From Pneumocystis sp. 'macacae' (lineage: Eukaryota > Ascomycota > Pneumocystomycetes > Pneumocystales > Pneumocystaceae): a stretch of DNA of 64,000 bases. The notes beneath the pieces were generated by a model. The model was not told where the DNA came from. It ran no database searches and saw only the letters and a program-made list of their open reading frames with translations. The stretch is taken from positions 496,001 through 560,000 of the forward strand of contig CM030722.1 in assembly GCA_018127085.1 (NCBI GenBank). Direction: 5' to 3'. Of the stretch, positions 1 through 10,147 are shown one piece after another. A program made the translations under genes and the position numbers. Position 1 is the stretch's first letter. Every line of letters begins with the position of its first letter.

Positions 1-3000
1 TCGAGCAACGCCTTAAAAGATATTTACCTGCTGTTATTGCTATAGATCGCTCTGAATTGTTGTCTAATATGTTTGAATATAAGTATAAATATGAATATAA
101 AATTAAAAATATTACCACTTTGTTTTATAGAACAAAAGTTAAACAAATCGTTCAGACATATAAAGCCTAGCTTTTCTCTTTGAGGAACAACTTTTTGAAA
201 TGTATATTTTTTTAATTCTAATTCTGGAACTTTTGAAAAAGATGATAATTGCTCAAATGCCAAAATCTGTTCGGAACAGTTATATATAAAAGATGATTTA
301 ACAATAATATAAATTGCTCTTTCAACTGTATTTATATTTTCTCCTACTAAAGGGAATAGTATAGTTTTTAATCTTATATATGTAGAGATGTCGAAATCTT
401 CATCGGATTCTTTTAAAGACATTGAGTTGTCATTACTAAAAGAAATTAATATTATTTGAAATAAAAGTTAAACCTACTAATCAAATAAGAGTATTCCATG
501 CAAACAATCATTGATTACTTCCCACAATTCTATATTAAAACTAGGTAAAATCATTTTTAAGTTACATTTTTCCAAAATAGAGAGCATTTTTAGAGTAGCA
601 AATTTCCAAAAAAGCTCTCCATTACCGATACGAGATGTTGATGGGCATTTATGTTTAAGTTTTATAGGAATAGACAATGCCTATAAATTTCAGCATTATT
701 TTAAAAATAAAAATGTTACCTGTATTATTTCGAAAAATGCATTTTGCTCGTAAATTAATCTGCTTTCAGAATATTTTGAAAAATATAATTCCATTCTTTC
801 GAAAGATATTTTAGAAATAGCGATATATGTGGAAAATATTTTACTTATTTTTGACATATTTTTGTTAGGAATTGTATTTTCTAATATATTTTTGTCGAAT
901 GCAAGACTACTAATTTTCGCAAGCTGTTTTAAACACAAAATACATGTCTGTTCGCTATTATCCTTTAAAATATCGATCATTCCCAATACACTAGACTGAA
1001 GAGGCGTCATGAAATCGACATCAAGATAATAAGCAGGACATTGTGAATACGTTAAAGCATTATATGTGGATTCAATTAATTTATCGATTATAGATAGATT
1101 GTTATCAGGAATTATAAATCTGTATAAAGAACATGTAAAATTAACAAATTTGTTAAGTGCTTCTTGAGAGAGTCCGTCTTTAGAAAAGTTTTTGTCGTAG
1201 GTTAACGATATAATATCTGAGAATAAATTCCATATTGACAATAGTTTTGTATACAAATTATTATAATTTAAATCTGATTCAATAGACTTTGTTTTGGTTA
1301 AAATATTATCAAGAGATTTACAACAATGCATAAAAATATCACTAGAGCCCGATTTTACAGAGTATGAGAAAAAATTCAATAATTTATCCCAAATTTCGAC
1401 AAAAGTTTCAAGAGAAAGAAAAGTTTTAAAATTATGACAAAAAAGAGACGTTAAACCTGATATTACTAGAATTAATGATTCCTCAAAAAATGTTTTATCT
1501 ATGTTGTTAAAAAGTTCATGTTGTTTATCATCTTTGTTATCAGAAGCATCTTTCTCAAACATGAAAAAAATACGATATATGATTATTCGAAAGCAATATT
1601 TCCACAAATTATTTTCCATATTTTCCTCGTGAACATCGAAGTTTCTAAATATTGTTTGTATCGCACCATTTCGTACGTCAGGTCTATCGTCTAAGACTAC
1701 TTCTGTTAAACGAAATAATAAAACTATCCATAATGAATCTTCGACAGAAACATTGTTTCTTAGTGTCGCTAGAAAACTCAATTCATTATCATCACCGATT
1801 ATTCGGACTGATTCTCCAAAAGGCTTTTTTAACCTAAGATTGTCGGATACATTCCAAAATAATCCAATAGCCGTTAAAGAAATATTTAAATCATCTTCTT
1901 GAAGGCAGAATTTTCTAAGAGTATTTATTAAAATTAAGAGAAAATCTACAGAAAGTTCCGACAAAAAATCTGTACAAATTAATTGTAAAGAAAAAAATGC
2001 GTCTTTGAGAATTTTTGGAGCTTTTAGGAAATTTATATATTTTTTTTCCTTATAAAATAAAATATCTGAATGATTTTCGTCAAAAGAGATAGAAATTGGC
2101 AACTCGTCCCCAAACACTGAATTAATTATTTCAAAAACGATGTCCCAACCTTCAGAAATTAAATGGCCCAAGGAATTCAAAAGCAAATTCAACGAGTCAA
2201 ACAACATGCCTATTATCTCTAGCTCAATAGTACGATCATTATGACACAACTGGATATCAGTATCTTTCATGATGTTTTTTATAGAAAGAAAATTCATAAT
2301 AGATAACATTTTTCTTAAAGCTTTATCGTTATTTTCGTGATTCTTCCAATAATGGGATGCAATTACTGCTTTGGAAATGTCGATAAATACTTCAGCCGCC
2401 TGTTTTCGAATAAAACTATCGACTTTTCTCGATTGAATAAAGGAATACAAGTACGATATTGCTGTATCCCAACCATTTTTCTCAGAAGCACCAAAAAACA
2501 ATCTCTCGATATTAGTTTTACATACTAGACTGATTTTGCAAAAAATGAAAACCAATTCGTCCGATTTATTGAAAATAGTGGCGCCCTGATAATTATAAAA
2601 AGTGCCTGGAGAGATGTTCTTCTTAATATCGAAAAATGCTTTTGTCTTAGGAGACGAATTATTGTCAAATGTCTCCGAGAAAGCACTAAGCTCACAGATA
2701 GTCTTTAGCACGGTCGACAAACTCTTGTCTGAAAACGTCTTGGTATTTTCGAACGCCTTATTGATAAGAGCACGTATCGAAGGGATATCAACATTAACAA
2801 CATTCTTTCCAGGCGCATTAATGTTTTCCTCTTTTTTGTCAAGATTATCGGGTATCTTCATATTCAAAATACTGCACGGAAACTTCACAGGGTTCCTTTT
2901 CGACATCTCAAGCATGGTCAACTCGACCTTCCGCAGTGTCTCAAGGACAATCGACCACGAACTATTAAGATTGTTCCCCAGGTGGATCGACAGCAGCAGA

Positions 3001-4817
3001 ATCGCCCTGAGACAAATCAGATTCTTCAGACTAAGCACAATTGCATTGTCAGAGTCGTGTGCCGGGCGGCCCGGGCCTGCTGCGTCCCGTCCATTCCCAC
3101 CATGCGTCTCCACACTCTGTCGACGACCACTCGGACTGCTGCCTGCCGGAAAACCCGGATGCACCGCCCCATGCGGCACCATAAACACCGGCGGGACCGA
3201 AAGCTTCGACATATTCGTCAGAAACGCATTCCGCGAAATATTGTACCCCAGGTACCCCGAAGCCTGGGTAAAGTACCGGTACGACCGAACAAGATTCTGG
3301 AACAAATCAACCGACATAGATGCCGACAGAAACGTCGAAAACGCCTTCCCCCGTAAGCCCCTCTCCCCCCTGCACCCACCTACTGCCAAAAACGCCGGCC
3401 ACATGTGCTCAATGATCTTCGAGCAGACCACCATCTCCTCCCGCTCCCCCTCCCCCCCCTCCCCCGTCCTCCGCTGCGACCCCCGCTTGAAAAACGGGAT
3501 AACCGTCTTCGAAATCCCATCCGTAATCAGACCCAGGCATGTAAGCACCAGATAGTACACATATGTCGGCGGAAACACCGGCGCCTCCGTCCGCTCCACC
3601 TCGTCAATGCACGACACACGCACCGTCGACGCCCTCGAGTCAATCCCCGGCGGACACTGGTCCACATGCGTCCTCTGCACCCCCCCAAACACATCCACGA
3701 CCTCTCCCAGCACCTCATACCCCCCCTCCGCCCCCTCTCCGCCCTCCACACTGAAGATCCCGTTCATGCTCGCCCCAATCAGCCCCGGCTGCTCCCTCGC
3801 CACCTTGTTCAGTGAAAACACCATCTCATACAGAATGTTCCTCCGCGACACCTCTGCATCATACCGCCTGTAGATCCCCCGCACAACTCTGCTGTCCCCA
3901 CATATGCCCCTAAACACCTCCATAACCAGCACCCGCATCCACCCTGCGTCCTGCTCGTCCATTGCCACGTGGCACAGCAGTGCAAACGCCATCTCCCCCT
4001 CCACCACCAGCCCGCCCAGGTGTTCCCGCAGCAGCAGATAGACAATCCGTGCACTCCTTACTGTTGTTGCAAAGTCGCTTTTCTGCGAGAACGGCCGCAG
4101 CACCACACACAGCACCCGCCGCAGCACCCGTCGCCGCCACTCCCTCTGCGACGCCTTCTCAAAGACGGTGCCCTGGCTTGTCAGGATGCTCTCAATCAGC
4201 TCCAGCCCCACTGTCCTCTCTGTGCCCTGCATCCCTGCCTGTTCTCCGCCGGCCAGCCGGCACAGGTCCTCCATGACCTGTTCTGCCTCTGCCTCGCCCT
4301 CGCTGGTCTCTGCACGCTCAAAGACAAGAATGACCAGCTGCCGCAGTGTTGCGGCTGCTGTGTTGTGCACAACCACATGCTTGCTCTTCTGCAGCGCAAG
4401 GCACAGCCGCAGGACCTCGCCAAGCACTGCGCCCAGTGTGCCCCCGTAGTTTGTGACGAGGACCGGCAGTGTCTGCAGCGTCTTGAGCTGTATCTCTGCG
4501 CTGAGCGCAGCAGCTGCCCACAGCGCCCCGACAACTGCGCCGACTGCGCTGCCGGGGACTGCGCGTGCTGCAATCAGCCGCTGCAGACAGCCCGCTGCTA
4601 TGGCGCTGCACTTGACGCTCTGTGTGCTGCACCCAAGCAGAAACGGCGCAAGAAACGCCGGGTTGTCGGCAATCCCTGCGGCTGCTGCTGCCTCGTCGGC
4701 AAAGGCGCGGATCTCGGCAAGAGACGCGTCTGCTGCCTGGCGCAGCTCGGGGTGCCGGCGCTTTGCCTCGGCGGCAAGATGCGACAGCTCGAGAGCGACG
4801 CTCGCGATCCACCGCAT
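1..4817 (-). CDS. MON2: Mon2-like Golgi/endosome trafficking scaffold (3' end off the window)
   Basis: Large Sec7-related (Arf-GEF-like) scaffold of late Golgi and endosomes; family role: works with Dop1 and the flippase Neo1 in endosome-to-Golgi traffic. Coding exons (complement): 720..4817, 478..680, 116..435, 28..63, then a donor at 27 leading off the left edge; all junction phases agree. The N-terminal 200 residues carry the Mon2 DCB pattern (LLGCST, then LKTLQTLPVLVTNYGGTLG, then NTAAATLRQLVILVFE). I chose the Met codon at 4815-4817 because family similarity begins there; the longer open frame up to 5015 is antisense to MMS2 exons and has no Mon2 similarity. Introns are 39, 42 and 52 bases; the second has donor GTAGGT. 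Odd: the 5' third is very GC-rich (Ala/Arg/Gly/Val-rich protein), while the 3' part has normal AT-rich codon use (Asn/Lys/Ile/Phe-rich), in one uninterrupted frame. Confidence 0.9.
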
Positions 4818-4839
4818 TCCGTCGACGCGTCTCCGCAAA
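4818..4839. promoter_or_regulatory. 22-base gap between the MON2 and MMS2 start codons
   Basis: The two head-to-head start codons (MON2 ATG at 4817 reading left, MMS2 ATG at 4840 reading right) leave 22 bases. Any promoter or 5' leader must therefore overlap the opposite gene. No TATA-like motif is visible in this GC-rich stretch. The arrangement depends on both start choices being right. Confidence 0.5.
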
Positions 4840-5412
4840 ATGCTGAAAATGTAAGTCTCCGCCCGCTGCCGCTCTGACAAGCAGCCCCAGGAGCTTCCGG
4901 CTGCTAGGTGCGTTGGGAGGGCCGGCAGACACTTACAGACAGAGGAGCTGGAGCGGGGCGAGAAGGGCCTTGGAGACGGGACGTTTTCGTATGGGCTTGC
5001 AGATGCAGAGGACATGACGATGACGACGTGGGCGGGGACAGTGCTGGGGCCGCCGCATGTATGGGGGAGAGAGTGTGCAGTGCTGACGGCAGAGTGCGTA
5101 CGAGAACCGGATCTACAGCATACGGCTGTACTGCGGGGAGACGTATCCGGAGACGGCGCCGGCGGTGTATTTTGTGTCGAAGATCAATCTGCCGTGTGTG
5201 GACGGGGAGACGGGGCGGGTGGAGCCGAGGCAGGTGCCGTGTCTGGCGGAGTGGAGGAGCACACACACACTGGAGACGGTGTTGGTGGGGCTGCGGCGGT
5301 ATGAGTGTGTGTGGAGGCGGTGCTGATGGGCAGGGAGATGGCACAGCCGGGGAACCGGCGGCTGCAGCAGCCGCCGGAGGGTGCGCAGTTTGAGTGTGGT
5401 GTGGCGAGGTAG
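4840..5412 (+). CDS. MMS2: Mms2-type ubiquitin-conjugating enzyme variant (UEV)
   Basis: Catalytically inactive E2 variant; in the family it pairs with Ubc13 to build Lys63-linked ubiquitin chains in error-free DNA damage tolerance. Five exons: 4840..4850, 4885..4907, 4943..5058, 5093..5298, 5334..5412 (144 aa, normal family length). The spliced protein matches the family end to end: [20 protein letters not shown] at the start, [45 protein letters not shown], then LRREM and LQQPPEG. No active-site Cys is expected or seen at the usual E2 position. The four introns are 34-35 bases with GT-AG ends; one donor is GTGCGT. Each junction restores the frame, so I trust the model although no single long ORF shows it. 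Nearly every third codon base is G or C. The gene sits inside the GC-rich island, head to head with MON2. Confidence 0.92.
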
Positions 5413-5740
5413 CGGGGCATATGCGGTGTGCACGCATGTATGCGCATGCATGCGGGGTGTATGCGTGCTGTATGCGCGGTATATGCGTAGTATATGCGGG
5501 TGTATGCGGTGTATGCGCAGTGTATGCGCTGTATGGGGATATATGGGGTGTGTGGGATGTATGGGATATATGGGTATAGTATAGGGATGCATGGGCTGTG
5601 GGTGTTGGGGCGGTGTGCGCGGTGCTGTATATAGTGTATGCGTAGTGTATGCGCGCCACATGGGGGTTGTGTGCATTGTTGTTGTGCGCAGCGCGCGCTG
5701 TGCACTGCAGTGCGTGGTATGCACGGAGTGTGTGCGCGGA
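5413..5740. repeat. Imperfect tandem TATGCG / GTATG purine-pyrimidine tract
   Basis: Degenerate repeats of TATGCG, GTATATGCG, TATGGGATA and similar units, densest from about 5440 to 5660. The + strand is strongly G over C: positions 5521-5580 hold 25 G and 2 C by hand count. Open frames through it are low-complexity (Cys/Val/Tyr/Met) and not credible proteins. It follows the MMS2 stop and could be its 3' region or a spacer. Confidence 0.6.
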
Positions 5741-5761
5741 GTGCAGCGCGTGAAGCGGGCG

Positions 5762-6016
5762 ATGACGTGGGAGCGCAGATGCATGGGGCTGAAGAGGCGG
5801 CTGCGGTCGATGCAGTGCCTGCAGGACCGGCTTGGGCGGCTGCGGGAGATGCTGTTCCATGCAGAGCACGAGCAGGAGTTCTGGAGGCGGCTGGGGGTGC
5901 ACGGGGAGGGATGGGTTTCGGAGATCGAGAGCCACATTGGAGTGGCAAATGTTGCGCTGGCGCTGCAGGGCATCAAGAAGACAGTGCTTCGGAGGCGGCG
6001 CCGGCAGCAGGGCTGA
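5762..6016 (+). CDS. Unrecognised small basic helical protein
   Basis: ATG-started frame of 84 aa, open well upstream of this ATG, so a 5' exon may exist. The translation looks protein-like: heptad-style helix (MGLKRRLRSMQCLQDRLGRL), then WRRLGVHGEGW, then SHIGVANVALALQGIKK, ending in a run of Arg. The antisense frames are Ser/Pro/His-rich and look like shadows. I do not recognise the family; size and helical pattern recall small coiled-coil subunits of larger complexes, but that is only a guess. It lies in the GC-rich island, same strand as MMS2. Confidence 0.4.
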   Translation: MTWERRCMGLKRRLRSMQCLQDRLGRLREMLFHAEHEQEFWRRLGVHGEGWVSEIESHIGVANVALALQGIKKTVLRRRRRQQG

Positions 6017-6542
6017 GCGGCTGCAGCTGAAGACGGCACTGCGGGGATGCGTTGTGTGCAGCAGGTAGGCTGCTATGCATGCTGTGCAGCATGTTCTGCA
6101 GACATGGCTGATATACAGCAGAGGGTGTGCGGCGGCTCTGCAGACAGGATGTGTCTGTTGTGGCTTATCTGCTGTTGCGATCGGTGGTGCACTGGTGCCC
6201 AGTGCAGCCACTGCAGCAAAACACGGGAAAATACAGCACAACTTTGGGGTTCTGCTGGCTATGTATTAAGAAGCTCTGCTGTGCAGGGACGGCCCGTGAA
6301 TCCCACTGTTTCTCTCCACCTATTTTCTCTGCACTGATATATCGTCCGTGTTCCTCGTGCTCCCACGTGCAGTGTGCGGACGCTCTATCCAGACTGCTCT
6401 CTGAAGACGCCTTTCGGATGCCCGTCTGGAGAATGGCTGGTGTTTCGAGACTGCTGCATGTTATTTGCTTTTTTTCTGGTTTTTGCCTTGTTTTTTGTAT
6501 TTTTGCTTGACTCCCCGACTGCCCTCGCTGCGGCCCATCGAC
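6017..6542. other. Gene-free spacer in the GC-rich island
   Basis: About 525 bases of mixed composition, GC-rich at the left and ending in a T-rich run near 6465-6515. Short open frames on both strands are Cys-rich or low-complexity and not convincing. It probably holds the 5' leader of the next gene. Confidence 0.5.
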
Positions 6543-7496
6543 ATGTCAGCCAGGTTTCCGCGCGCCATGCGCAAGCGCGCCAGGCCAGGCAGGCCGGGGG
6601 CAGCGGGGGGTGTCTCCAGCAGCGCATATATGCCGCTCAATCTGCCTGTCCATGCGCATATACCCCATTCTGCACCGCATATTGTGGGCCACACCGGAGT
6701 GTATGCGCATGCACCCCCCCTCTCAGCGCCTACAGGCCCGGCGGCAGCAGTTGCGCGCGAGGCGCCAGTAAAACGACCACGGATAGCAGGCAATGTTCCA
6801 GTGCGTAAGGCGTTTTCTGACTTCCGACTGGCAAAGCTGCAAATTGGCAGCTTTGTGTCGGGTATATGCGTCTTCACTATACACTATTGGGCTAATGGCA
6901 GACGAAATGCGTGCAGCAGGAGACCAGCGGGATGCGCGCATCCGCTTCTATTTCCGCAGTGCAGCGGACAAAGAGCCCTCAGAAGACATGTCGCCAGTGG
7001 CAGCCACACTGGCAGCGCCGGACCGACTGTCAGTGTCGTTCAAGAAGGGCGCTGTGCGTATGGTGATTTCGACGGAGCATATTATCTCAGTGGTGTTTTT
7101 GCGGCGCGAAGGGAGAATTGTGGTGGAGACAGATGGATGGGCTGTGGTGGGCGCATATATTTAGGAAAACAGGTGGTTTGAGGACTAAATGCACGTTTAG
7201 TTTGAGGAATTAGTGTCAAACGGGTCTTCTCAGCCAGCATTTAGGCTGACTAATACGGATCCGACGAACGGAGAGCTTTGGAGGGCAAAGAAGATTGAAG
7301 CGTGGCTTAACCGCACAGCGCCGCTTACAGAGCCCAAGTGGACCAAAGGCAATCTTCGGGACCATATTGATGGGGTGTCCAAGTTTCATGGTCTTATGCA
7401 TATTTTGGATGCGGATCCGGTATGGATAGAATCTATAGAAGCGGCAGAGTATGTTTTTTATATATAATAGTGTCCTACGCTTCAAGGCATTCTTGA
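6543..7496 (+). CDS. Unrecognised protein, possibly nuclear (basic N-terminus)
   Basis: Proposed exons 6543..6861, 6902..7146, 7201..7448, 7487..7496 (273 aa). Residues 1-95 are low-complexity and basic (Arg/Ala/Pro/His, with a KRPR motif like a nuclear localisation signal). Residues 107-273 look like a folded domain: ARIRFYFRSA, RLSVSFKKGAVRMVIS, GRIVVETDGW, FRLTNTDPTNGELWRAKKIE, APLTEPKWTKGNLRDHI. I could not name the family. The first junction (donor GTATAT) is well supported. The second uses a weak donor GTGGGC and could shift by one codon. The last junction and the stop are uncertain: an acceptor at 7470 or 7500 would end the protein at 7522 instead. GC content falls along the gene; it is the right shoulder of the island. 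Confidence 0.5.
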
Positions 7497-7789
7497 ACAG
7501 TGGACGCGTCTTTCGGCGATAGGTATGTATGAGCGATCTGTGGAGAGTAGCAAGAGAGGCGGGACAGTGTAGAATGAGAGAATACGGGCATATTTTGGAT
7601 ATATTTGAATGTATTGGAGTATATTAAGGCATGTTTGTGTATCTTGAAATTTATGAAATATGGGAGTTAATATGAAGTATGAAGAGTAGGAAATATATAT
7701 ACGGCATTTAGACGTGTTATTAGTAAGTGTAAATGGGTATTGTTTGCCGCTATCCACTTTGTTTTTGATAGGCTATTGTGTAAGGGCTA

Positions 7790-8152
7790 ATGGATGAAGG
7801 GCTTCAATCAGAACGGTTATTGTTTCAGCGGTCGCGGTTATGCAAATTGGATAAGCTGTTGGATATTTTTTCGGAGCTTTTAAGACCTGATTCAGTACTG
7901 ACGGCGCCAACGAATGCGATATTGAATATTATTCGTACGATAGGGTCGGGTGAAGCAGAGATGACTAAGGAAATGTTGTTAGAGAAAGTTAAACAAGCAT
8001 TGTTTTTAATTCCTGAACATTTGATTCTAAAGAGCTTGGATGTAATGTATTTTGTGTATTTATTTGCTGATGTATACGCTGTTACATGGTTAGGTTTAAG
8101 AAAGAGCTTGACGACGTTGGACCGGAGAATGTGTGTAGCGATACGAATATAG
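7790..8152 (+). CDS. Unrecognised 120-aa ORF or terminal exon
   Basis: Single ATG-started frame. Residues 15-80 look protein-like and helical (CKLDKLLDIFSELLRP, NAILNIIRTIG, MLLEKVKQALFLIPEHLIL), a pattern of a small winged-helix or helical bundle. A faint resemblance to the C-terminal winged helix of the replication licensing factor Cdt1 was considered, but I cannot support it. The last 35 residues could be intronic: a donor-like GTAATG at 8040 and an acceptor-like TTAG near 8090 exist. The 7497-7789 gap to its left shows no good exon. Confidence 0.35.
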   Translation: MDEGLQSERLLFQRSRLCKLDKLLDIFSELLRPDSVLTAPTNAILNIIRTIGSGEAEMTKEMLLEKVKQALFLIPEHLILKSLDVMYFVYLFADVYAVTWLGLRKSLTTLDRRMCVAIRI

Positions 8153-8807
8153 ACTCCATGTATGAGCGGCAAAGCTGAAGTCGAGTAGAGGAAATGCGAT
8201 GTATTTATAGGAGAAAAGCTATGATACTGATTATTTATATTTTAAGAACATAAAATATCATGCATAGGCTGTCTTGTGAGATTGTGTTTGAGGGTATGCT
8301 ATGGGGATATTTTGAAGAAATAGGGTATATATATTTTTGTGGAAAAAGGTTATATAAATATATGAAGAAACGATATGCAAATATATATCGTGCATAGAGT
8401 GCATATACTATGCTATATAAGTTGTATATATTGCTATATATGCCATATATGTAGTGTTGTATAAGCTATATACAGTATATTGTATTTGATATGTACATTG
8501 TATTATACAAATTGTATATATATGAATGAATGCTCAATATAGGGTGGGCTGAATATATAAATCTTTAATAATGTTGCATATATCTACATATAGCAATACA
8601 TGGCAGTATATGAGTGTTTTATAATACATTGTAGTACGTTTTAATATATCGGTTCTTATGCTGTTTAGGAATATATGATTTGGACGATTGACTGATGCTG
8701 GTTTATTTTTTCAGTTAGATAGCATTGAAAAGATTGCAGTGGTAGGTGATTATTTGTTTCTGGTCCAAAATTTCAGATATAGTAGCTGAATGAATTGATA
8801 AAAAATG
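8153..8807. repeat. AT spacer with degenerate TATATGC/ATATA repeats
   Basis: Between the end of the preceding ORF and the RML2 stop. From about 8340 to 8640 it carries imperfect tandem ATATA, TATATGC, GTATATA and CATATAT units, an AT-rich echo of the TATGCG units at 5.4-5.7 kb. No gene seen. Confidence 0.55.
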
Positions 8808-9977
8808 TCACTGAGGACGCCTCTTGATAACTAGTGGGTTAAGTTTTGCTCGTGTCCTTTTTCCTTTAGCCAGTTTCCCCCACGGACTACATGGTTGTCG
8901 ATTACCCTTGCTTTTGCCACGTCCACCACCATGAGGATGATCGCGAGGATTCCTTTGTAATGTTAAATCATTAATTAGTTACAAATATACTTTTTCCTAC
9001 ATTGCTACTCCTCGAACTGTGGGGCGAATACCTAACCAGCGAGACCGCCCTGCTTTTCCTAGTTTTCGATGTTTCCTTTATAGTATTATGGAATTATAAA
9101 AAGAAAAACGTAATGGCATATACCAGTCTATATTACTTGCAATGCCAATTGTGGCTGCTGAATGGACATGTATTTTGCGTAATTCTCCGCTTTGTAGTTT
9201 TACAATGGCATAGCCCTTGTCTCCAGTAGAAAGTAATTGCGCATATGTACCTGCACTTCTACAGAATTTTGCAGGCCCATATTTACTTGTTGTTAAAGCA
9301 AAAATTATTGTTCCTACTGGGATCATTGATAAAGGAAGACAATTTCCGCGTTGAATAGCCTTTGCAGCAAAAATACCCGAGTCTATTTTGTCTAAATGTT
9401 CCGGTGAATTTAGACTTGTTCGGTAACTTTCAACTGTGTCTCCAGCTCTAAGCCCATCTGCTGCTAGAATATATGAGAGCTTTTTTGTTTCCAAGTTCTT
9501 AATTAATGCAATATGTCCACTACGTCCTGGGTCATATTCGATACGTACAACAAGATGTGGTCCTGGTGTTTTTCGCACAAAATCAACAACTCGTATACGT
9601 TGCTTATGTCCTCCTCCAAGATGCCGTACAGTAATTCTTCCATGATTGTTGCGTCCGCCGTGTTGACGCTTTGCAATTGTTAAAGATCGTATTGGATCGC
9701 CTTTCCAAAGATGATCATTTAATGGGCGTCGAAGCCAACGTCTTCCAGGGGTAGTTGGACGGTATTTTTTAATAGATGGTGTTCTTTTTTCCCGTATGTC
9801 TTTATTCAGAGATTCTACTACGGCTGCAAAATGACGTAAAAATATTCCTGTAAGATGTTGTTGATTATATATTTTTTGAAAAAAATATCCAGAATAATAG
9901 TAATGACGACATGAAAAGTAAAAAAGTTCTTTTTTTAGTTGTTGAAGTTTTGTTTTTGAAAAAATATTAAAAAACAT
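8808..9977 (-). CDS. RML2: Mitochondrial large-subunit ribosomal protein uL2m
   Basis: Structural protein of the mitochondrial 54S subunit near the peptidyl-transferase centre. Exons (complement) 9124..9977, 9001..9075, 8808..8952; 357 aa. The Arg/Lys/Tyr-rich N-terminus of about 50 residues fits a mitochondrial targeting sequence. Bacterial L2-type signatures follow in order: [34 protein letters not shown], then [26 protein letters not shown] and [13 protein letters not shown], the hallmark L2 C-terminal loop. The two 48-base introns rejoin the frame exactly within DW|KHR and AM|N. Likely transcribed alone; THOC3 lies upstream on the same strand. Confidence 0.95.
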
Positions 9978-10147
9978 GTTTATTAGGTTATGTTGATGTA
10001 GTTCGATAAGTTGTGTGTGTAAAAAAGTAGTGAATGAGTATGAAGAAAAAAAAACAATAATTACCTTTATTTGATTGTAATAAATCGAATGATAAACATG
10101 ATTAAAGTTCTTTGTGTATGTGTGGTAAATAGAGATTAGAGTATAAG

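Noticed and set aside
2602..3555. 317-aa open frame on the plus strand
   Set aside because: Antisense shadow of MON2 in the GC-rich part.
4818..5015. 66-residue N-terminal extension of MON2
   Set aside because: It is antisense to MMS2 exons 1-3 (part of the shared DNA), has no Mon2 family similarity, and is open only because GC-rich DNA has few stops.
4904..6241. 445-aa open frame on the minus strand
   Set aside because: His/Pro/Thr-rich shadow of MMS2 and of the TATGCG repeats; no domain and no realistic composition.
2800..7300. GC island as bacterial contamination or chimeric assembly
   Set aside because: The MON2 frame is continuous across the left boundary, MMS2 is a fungal-type gene with tiny introns like the rest of the window, and composition changes gradually.
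7790..8152. Assignment as Cdt1 C-terminal domain
   Set aside because: Only a vague winged-helix pattern (LIPEHLIL); no upstream Cdt1 parts found, so left unnamed.
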